From Notolepis coatsorum (taxonomy: Eukaryota; Chordata; Actinopteri; Aulopiformes; Paralepididae): 64,000 bases of DNA. Both the position numbers and the translations under genes were made by a program. The DNA lies in the NCBI GenBank assembly GCA_963971535.1, contig OZ020601.1, positions 20,635,955-20,699,954 of the forward strand, given 5' to 3'. Position 1 is the stretch's first letter, and each line of letters starts with the position of its first letter. Positions 58,158-64,000 of this stretch are shown piece after piece. The notes beneath the pieces are model-generated. The model saw nothing but the letters and a program-made list of their open reading frames with translations. It did no database searches and was not told the origin of the DNA.

Positions 58158-59394
58158 CAGGAGTAGAGTAGAACAGGGTAGAACAGAGTAGAGTAGAACA
58201 GAGTAGAGTAGAACAGAGTAGAGTAGATCAGAGTAGAGTAGAGTAGAGTAGAACAGAGTAGAGTAGAGTAGAACAGAGTAGAGTAGATCAGAGTAGAGTA
58301 GAGTAGATCAGAGTAGAGTAGAGTAGAGTAGAGTAGAGTAGAGTAGAGTAGAGTAGAACAGGGTAGAACAGAGTAGAGTAGAACAGAGTAGAGTAGAACA
58401 GAGTAGAGTAGATCAGAGTAGAGTAGAGTAGAGTAGAGTAGAGTAGAACAGAGTAGAGTAGAGTAGATCAGAGTAGAGTAGAGTAGAGTAGATCAGAGTA
58501 GAGTAGAGTAGAGTAGAGTAGAGTAGAGTAGAGTAGAACAGAGTAGAGTAGAACAGAGTAGAGTAGAGTAGAGTAGAACAGAGTAGAGTAGAGTAGAGTA
58601 GAATAGAGTAGAGTAGAGTAGAGTAGAACAGAGTAGAGTAGAACAGAGTAGAGTAGAGTAGATCAGAGTAGAGTAGAACAGAGTAGAGTAGAGTAGAGTA
58701 GAATAGAGTAGATCAGAGTAGAGTAGAGTATATCAGAGTAGAGTAGAGTAGAGTAGAACAGAGTAGAGTAGAGTAGAGTAGATCAGAGTAGAGTAGAATA
58801 GAGTATATCAGAGTAGAGTAGAGTAGAGTAGAGTAGATTAGATCAGAGTAGAGTAGAACAGAGTAGAGTAGAGTAGAGTAGAGTAGAGTAGAGTAAAACA
58901 GAGTAGAGTAGAACAGAGTAGAGTAGAGTAGAGTAGATCAGAGTAGAGTAGAGTAGAGTAGAACAGAGTAGAGTAGAACAGAGTAGAGTAGAGTAGATCA
59001 GAGTAGAGTAGAGTAGATCAGAGTAGAGTAGAACAGAGTAGAGTAGAGTAGAGTAGAGTAGAGTAGAGTAGAACAGAGTAGAGTAGAGTAGAGTAGAACA
59101 GAGTAGAGTAGAACAGAGTAGATTAGAACAGAGTAGAGTAGAGTAGAGTAGAGTAGAACAGAGTAGAGTAGAACAGAGTAGAGTAGAGTAGAACAGAGTA
59201 GAGTAGAACAGAGTAGAGTAGAGTAGAACAGAGTAGAGTAGAGTAGAGTAGAGTAGAGTAGAGTAGAATAGAGTAGAGTAGAAAAGAGTAGAGTAGAGTA
59301 GAGTAGAATAGAGTAGAACAGAGTAGAGTAGAGTAGAGTAGAGTAGAGTAGAGTAGAGTAGAGTAGAGTAGAGTAGAATAGAGTAGAGTAGAGT
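58158..59394. repeat. (GAGTA)n pentanucleotide array, 1.24 kb
   Basis: Pentamers GAGTA alternate with GAACA, GATCA, GAATA and TATCA variants throughout, about 247 units. Clusters such as GAGTAGAGTAGAACA recur, giving a weak 15- and 20-base periodicity. It lies in the intron upstream of the RIMS-like exon. Confidence 0.97.
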
Positions 59395-60208
59395 ATATGT
59401 GTTGTATTAGTGTTTGAGTAAGTGTGTTGTTTCTGTGTTATGTGGAGAGCCACAGTCACATGACTCAGTTTAAAAAACAACAAAATAAGGTAAATGGTAC
59501 TTTATTGTCCTCTGCATTTCACCCATAACCACAGGAACAGTGGGGGCCACAGGTGACCAAATGCAGTGGTGATACCAGTGCCTTTTGGTCAAGGGTCATG
59601 TCAGGAGTGTGTACCTAACATGCCTAGTCTTTTACGGTGTGGGAGGAAGTACCCAGAGAGGAACACAAGATTTGTGTAGCTTTTGCAGGTGCTGAAGATA
59701 TAAAGGTGTGGAATTTTGTTTGATGAAAATGATAACAAACTCCTTCATACATTCTGTACTAACGACTTCTAGGGGAGCAACGTCTTGTGGGATCCTGTGG
59801 CGTTAAGTGCCTGTACTTGTCCCGAGGGTACACTCAAGAGCGTGATACATGAGTAGAAACCCCAAGCCAAAAAGCTTCAAATTGTTTACGTGCCTTTGGC
59901 TTTTTAAGGAGGCTGTTCCTTGAGAGGGTAACTTTTGCCCAGAAACATGGGCTGATAGATGTCTTAGCCATGTATCCTCTGAGGACAGCGATACTAAGGA
60001 ACACAGTGTTACATAAGGACATTAATGAGATGCTTGTGGTCTGACAACACATTATGTACCAGACGTAGCTTTTCAAAGGCCACAATTTACCTAAGAATAA
60101 CATGAATATAAAGTGTCTCCTCTGTGTTCAGATGAATTTAACCAATTAACCTCCAAATTGTCATCTCTGTCAAAGTGATCCAACAAATTATGTAAACATT
60201 TTGAAATA
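59395..60208. other. Unclassified intron stretch
   Basis: 59490-59600 (TAAATGGTACTTTATTGTCC, TGCATTTCACCCATAACCAC) looks like a diverged retroposon 3' end on the minus strand. The rest has no recognised signal; a minus-strand frame at 59834-60103 has no known domain. Confidence 0.45.
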
Positions 60209-60433
60209 AAGATATAGTCCTAAACTACTGAGCTCCAGCTTCCTGCTTTATAAATATATAGTTCTAAACTACTGAGTTCCAGCTTCCTGCTTTATAAATA
60301 TATAGTGCTAAACTACTGAGTTCCAGCTTCCTGCTTTATAAATATATAGTCCTAAACTACTGAGTTCCAGCTTCCTGCTTTATAAATATATAGTCCTAAA
60401 CTACTGAGTTCCAGCTTCCTGCTTTATACAGAT
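60209..60433. repeat. 44-bp minisatellite, five copies (left block)
   Basis: Units read TATAGTCCTAAACTACTGAG, TTCCAGCTTCCTGCTTTATA and AATA. It is the same unit as the large array from 61811, with AAATATATAG instead of AAAGATATAG joins. Confidence 0.95.
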
Positions 60434-60439
60434 ACAGTA

Positions 60440-61200
60440 TTGATTGATTGAATTTAAACTTTAATTAACAGATTGCACAATGGGTACAGTACAGTACAAC
60501 TCAATACACACAATTGTTAAGAGATGCAGACGAGAGAAAGACTTTTATCTTGTTTATGACATTTATAATGACATGTATGACATACACAACATACAGGTAT
60601 ACAGATATATATTAAAAAAAAACTAAAATCGAATCGAATCATCTAATCTAATCATGACATTTATGACATACATGACATACAGATATACAGTAGGCCTACT
60701 GTTACATTTGTGACATACAAGATATGCAAATATACAGTACTACAGATATACAGAGATCCTAACAGTAAATATATACGAGGGGGAGGGAAATGTAGGCTAC
60801 ATTAGGAGGGGGTGGGTGGGTGGTAGAGTGTTCGGACATTTACGGGGGCCAGTTTCGAATTGCAGCCTCCCGTAGGTGCTCTTTTAGAGCGGTTTTGAAG
60901 GTGGGTAGGGATTCACATTATTTTACGGCTGTGGGTAGGGCGTTCCACATTGATGTTGCATAATTGCGAAATGTGTTTAGTCCCTTGTTTGTGCTGAATC
61001 TGGGTTGCACATGATTTGTGCAACTCCCTCTGGTGTTGTGGTCGTGGTATTCACTGATCTTTGGGAAGTACCTCGACATGTACATGGGTAGCTTAATGGT
61101 GTAGTGTATCTTGTAGACCAGTCCCATTGCAAGTTGCTGTACTCTGTCGTCTACTCTAAGCCATCCTAGGTTGTCAAAGTGGGTAGGGGTGAGGTGGGTT
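60440..61200 (-). pseudogene. LINE 3' part, minus strand, with ORF2 C-terminus
   Basis: On the minus strand 61127-60918 reads MSRYFPKISEYHDHNTRGSC then NHVQPRFSTNKGLNTFRNYA and TSMWNALPTAVK before a stop, the standard H-N-T-R-G and S-M-W-N-A-L-P block at the ORF2 C-terminus of fish LINEs. The 3' UTR follows down to a TTCAATCAATCA tail at about 60443. It shares its last part with 7816-7930. Confidence 0.85.
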
Positions 61201-61489
61201 TTATCATCAACCTTTATTTATTCTCGAAATTACAATTGAGATCACCCTCATTTTCAATGTAGTCGAGACGTTACAGACATTTCAATGCACACATTTCTAC
61301 AATATAACAATAATAAATATTAATAGCTATCTACATAGTACTCTCAGTCCAGAGTGCATCACAGCAATTAGTATTAAAGATTAAAAATAAAATAAAAATA
61401 AAAATTAACATGGGCATAAAATCAGCACAGACATTTTTTTTTAGGAGTAAGGTCAAGCAGTAGTGTTGAAGTCAGAGGTTCTATGTAGG
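61201..61489. other. Probable retroposon remnant, unclassified
   Basis: TTATCATCAACCTTTATTTA and GAGATCACCCTCATTTTCAA resemble a reversed LINE 3' end. A/T-rich, no coding signal. Confidence 0.4.
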
Positions 61490-61760
61490 ATTGTTAGTAA
61501 CTGTCTAACTGCATATATAACTGTTTCCACTAGAGGGCGCTCTAGGCGGAGCCACTCAAGACACCACCAGGTGGCGAGTATAAATAGAGCTGTCTCCTCC
61601 TACTGTACCTCTTTCCCCCCAGCCTCTCAGTGAGAGGAGACCTCATGTGCTACTGCTCATACCATGTGAATGAATAAACCACACCGCTTAAAGGCTAAAG
61701 ATAAAAACCATGCCTCTTGACCACATTATTGTCGCCCTATAGCCGGATTCTGTCAACAAG
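61490..61760 (+). mobile_element. Solo LTR-like fragment
   Basis: From TGTTAGTAACTGTCTAACTG to GATTCTGTCAACA, with a TATA box context GGCGAGTATAAATAGAGCTG at about 61573, an AATAAA in GAATGAATAAACCACACC at about 61667 and a CA end. This promoter-then-polyadenylation order is that of an LTR. No target duplication was identified. Confidence 0.5.
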
Positions 61761-61810
61761 TAGTCTGACCAGTTTGTTTTGTGATGTTTGTAATCTTGTT
61801 TTTACTGCCT

Positions 61811-64000
61811 TTGAGGTAGTATAGTCCTAAACTACTGAGATCCAGCGTCCTGCTTTATAAAGATATAGTCCTAAACTACTGAGATCCAGCTTCCTGCTTT
61901 ATAAAGATATAGTCCTAAACTACTGAGATCCAGCATCCTGCTTTATAAAGATATAATCCTAAACTACTAAGCTCCAGCGTCCTGCTTTATAAAGATATAG
62001 TCCTAAACTACTGAGATCCAGCGTCCTGCTTTATAAAGATATAATCCTAAACTACTAAGCTCGAGCTTCCTGCTTTATAAAGATATAGTCCTAAACTACT
62101 GAGATCCAGCATCCTGCTTTATAAAGATATAATCCTAAACTACTAAGCTCGAGCTTCCTGCTTTATAAAGATATAGTCCTAAACTACTAAGGTCCAGCTT
62201 CCTGCTTTATAAAGATATAGTCCTAAACTACTGAGATCCAGCTTCCTGCTTTATAAAGATATAATCCTAAACTACTGAGATCCAGCTTCCTGCTTTATAA
62301 AGATATAATCCTAAACTACTAAGGTCCAGCTTCCTGCTTTATAAAGATATAGTCCTAAACTACTGAGATCCAGCTTCCTGCTTTATAAAGATATAGTCCT
62401 AAACTACTGAGATCCAGCATCCTGCTTTATAAAGATATAGTCCTAAACTACTAAGCTCCAGCGTCCTGCTTTATAAAGATATAGTCCTAAACTACTAAGC
62501 TCCAGCATCCTGCTTTATAAAGATATAGTCCTAAACTACTAAGCTCCAGCTTCCTGCTTTATAAAGATATAGTCCTAAACTACTAAGCTCCAGCATCCTG
62601 CTTTATAAAGATATAGTCCTAAACTACTAAGCTCCAGCTTCCTGCTTTATAAAGATATAGTCCTAAACTACTAAGCTCCAGCTTCCTGCTTTATAAAGAT
62701 ATAGTCCTAAACTACTGAGATCCAGCGTCCTGCTTTATAAAGATATAGTTCTAAACTACTAAGCTCCAGCTTACTGCTTTATAAAGATATAATCCTAAAC
62801 TACTAAGCTCCAGCGTCCTGCTTTATAAAGATATAATCCTAAACTACTGAGATCCAGCGTCCTGCTTTATAAAGATATAGTTCTAAACTACTAAGCTCCA
62901 GCGTCCTGCTTTATAAAGATATAATCCTAAACTACTAAGATCCAGTTTCCTGCTTTATAAAGATATAGTCCTAAACTACTGAGCTCCAGCGTCCTGCTTT
63001 ATAAAGATATAATCCTAAACTACTGAGATCCAGCGTCCTGCTTTATAAAGATATAGTCCTAAACTACTGAGCTCCAGCGTCCTGCTTTATAAAGATATAA
63101 TCCTAAACTACTAAGCTCCAGCGTCCTGCTTTATAAAGATATAGTCCTAAACTACTGAGCTCCAGCGTCCTGCTTTATAAAGATATAATCCTAAACTACT
63201 AAGCTCCAGCGTCCTGCTTTATAAAGATATAATCCTAAACTACTAAGCTCCAGCGTCCTGCTTTATAAAGATATAGTCCTAAACTACTGAGATCCAGCGT
63301 CCTGCTTTATAAAGATATAATCCTAAACTACTAAGCTCCAGCGTCCTGCTTTATAAAGATATAGTCCTAAACTACTGAGATCCAGCATCCTGCTTTATAA
63401 AGATATAATCCGAAACTACTAAGCTCCAGCTTTTTGGTTTATAAAGATATAGTCCTAAACTACTGAGATCCAGCTTCCTGCTTTATAAAGATATAATCCT
63501 AAACTACTAAGATCCAGCGTCCTGCTTTATAAAGATATAGTTCTAAACTACTAAGCTCCAGCGTCCTGCTTTATAAAGATATAGTCCTAAACTACTGAGA
63601 TCCAGCGTCCTGCTTTATAAAGATATAGTTCTAAACTACTAAGCTCCAGCTTCCTGCTTTATAAAGATATAGTCCTAAACTACTGAGATCCAGCTTCCTG
63701 CTTTATAAAGATATAGTCCTAAACTACTAAGCTCCAGCGTCCTGCTTTATAAAGATATAGTCCTAAACTACTGAGATCCAGCGTCCTGCTTTATAAAGAT
63801 ATAGTTCTAAACTACTAAGCTCCAGCTTCCTGCTTTATAAAGATATAGTCCTAAACTACTAAGATCCAGCGTCCTGCTTTATAAAGATATAGTTCTAAAC
63901 TACTAAGCTCCAGCGTCCTGCTTTATAAAGATATAGTCCTAAACTACTGAGATCCAGCTTCCTGCTTTATAAAGATATAGTCCTAAACTACTGAGATCCA
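61811..64000. repeat. 44-bp minisatellite, about 50 copies, running off the window
   Basis: The unit is TATAGTCCTAAACTACTGAG, ATCCAGCGTCCTGCTTTATA and AAGA. Linked variants occur: AGTCCT/AATCCT/AGTTCT, GAGATCC/AAGCTCC/GAGCTCC and AGCGTCC/AGCTTCC/AGCATCC. Units with GAGATCCAGCG are repeatedly followed by AGTTCT...AAGCTCC units, hinting at a two- or three-unit higher-order repeat. Confidence 0.98.

Overview
This is eukaryotic DNA and reads as an intronic, repeat-dense stretch of a teleost fish genome. The evidence is a vertebrate-type exon pair with canonical splice sites, several tRNA-derived SINEs, 3' ends of several LINE families, hAT, piggyBac-like and Harbinger-like DNA transposons with clear target-site duplications, one intact Ty3/gypsy element, and an extreme load of micro- and minisatellites. 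A 200-base run of N at 36301-36500 is an assembly gap inside a minisatellite. I see no bacterial gene, CRISPR array or rRNA gene. The tRNA-like stretches are SINE heads.

The only host gene I can support is on the minus strand near 57-58 kb. An exon at 57862-58007 encodes a serine-rich peptide containing SAVSRTSSASRFSSTSYM, which I recognise as the conserved linker of RIM presynaptic active-zone proteins (RIMS1/RIMS2). A phase-compatible, glutamate-rich exon candidate follows at 57124-57363. No other exon was recognised, so most of the window is probably intron of this gene. Its splice acceptor sits directly against an 85-base (CT)n tract, with a 1.2-kb pentanucleotide array just upstream.

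Layout: 1-7268 is a Ty3/gypsy element with one uninterrupted 1942-codon Gag-Pol frame open at the left edge, a polypurine tract and a 3' LTR of about 1.36 kb. 7.3-13.3 kb holds LINE 3' fragments and a 335-base (ATT)n array. 13.3-14.9 kb is a 39-bp minisatellite. 15-25.5 kb holds a Harbinger-like element, a SINE-derived minisatellite, three hAT-type elements and two TTAA-flanked elements. 25.5-34.5 kb holds SINEs, a compound GATA/GACA array, LINE fragments and a hAT derivative that keeps its BED-finger exon. 35.0-36.5 kb is a 45-bp minisatellite with the gap. 37.5-43 kb has a SINE, a tandem duplication with 851-bp offset and a three-layer nested insertion. 43-47 kb has further arrays, including a 34-bp repeat with a 339-bp higher-order period. 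48-53.9 kb has a Harbinger-type insertion in a LINE, a TTAA MITE and a SINE with a perfect 16-bp duplication. 54.5-56.9 kb is a 48-bp minisatellite split by a piggyBac-like and a hAT element. 58-64 kb is mostly tandem repeat.

No co-functioning gene cassette or new host system is evident. The most informative content is insertion history: nested transposons whose empty sites are present in the same window, minisatellites born from or cut by transposons, and a neuronal gene exon surviving inside this repeat landscape.
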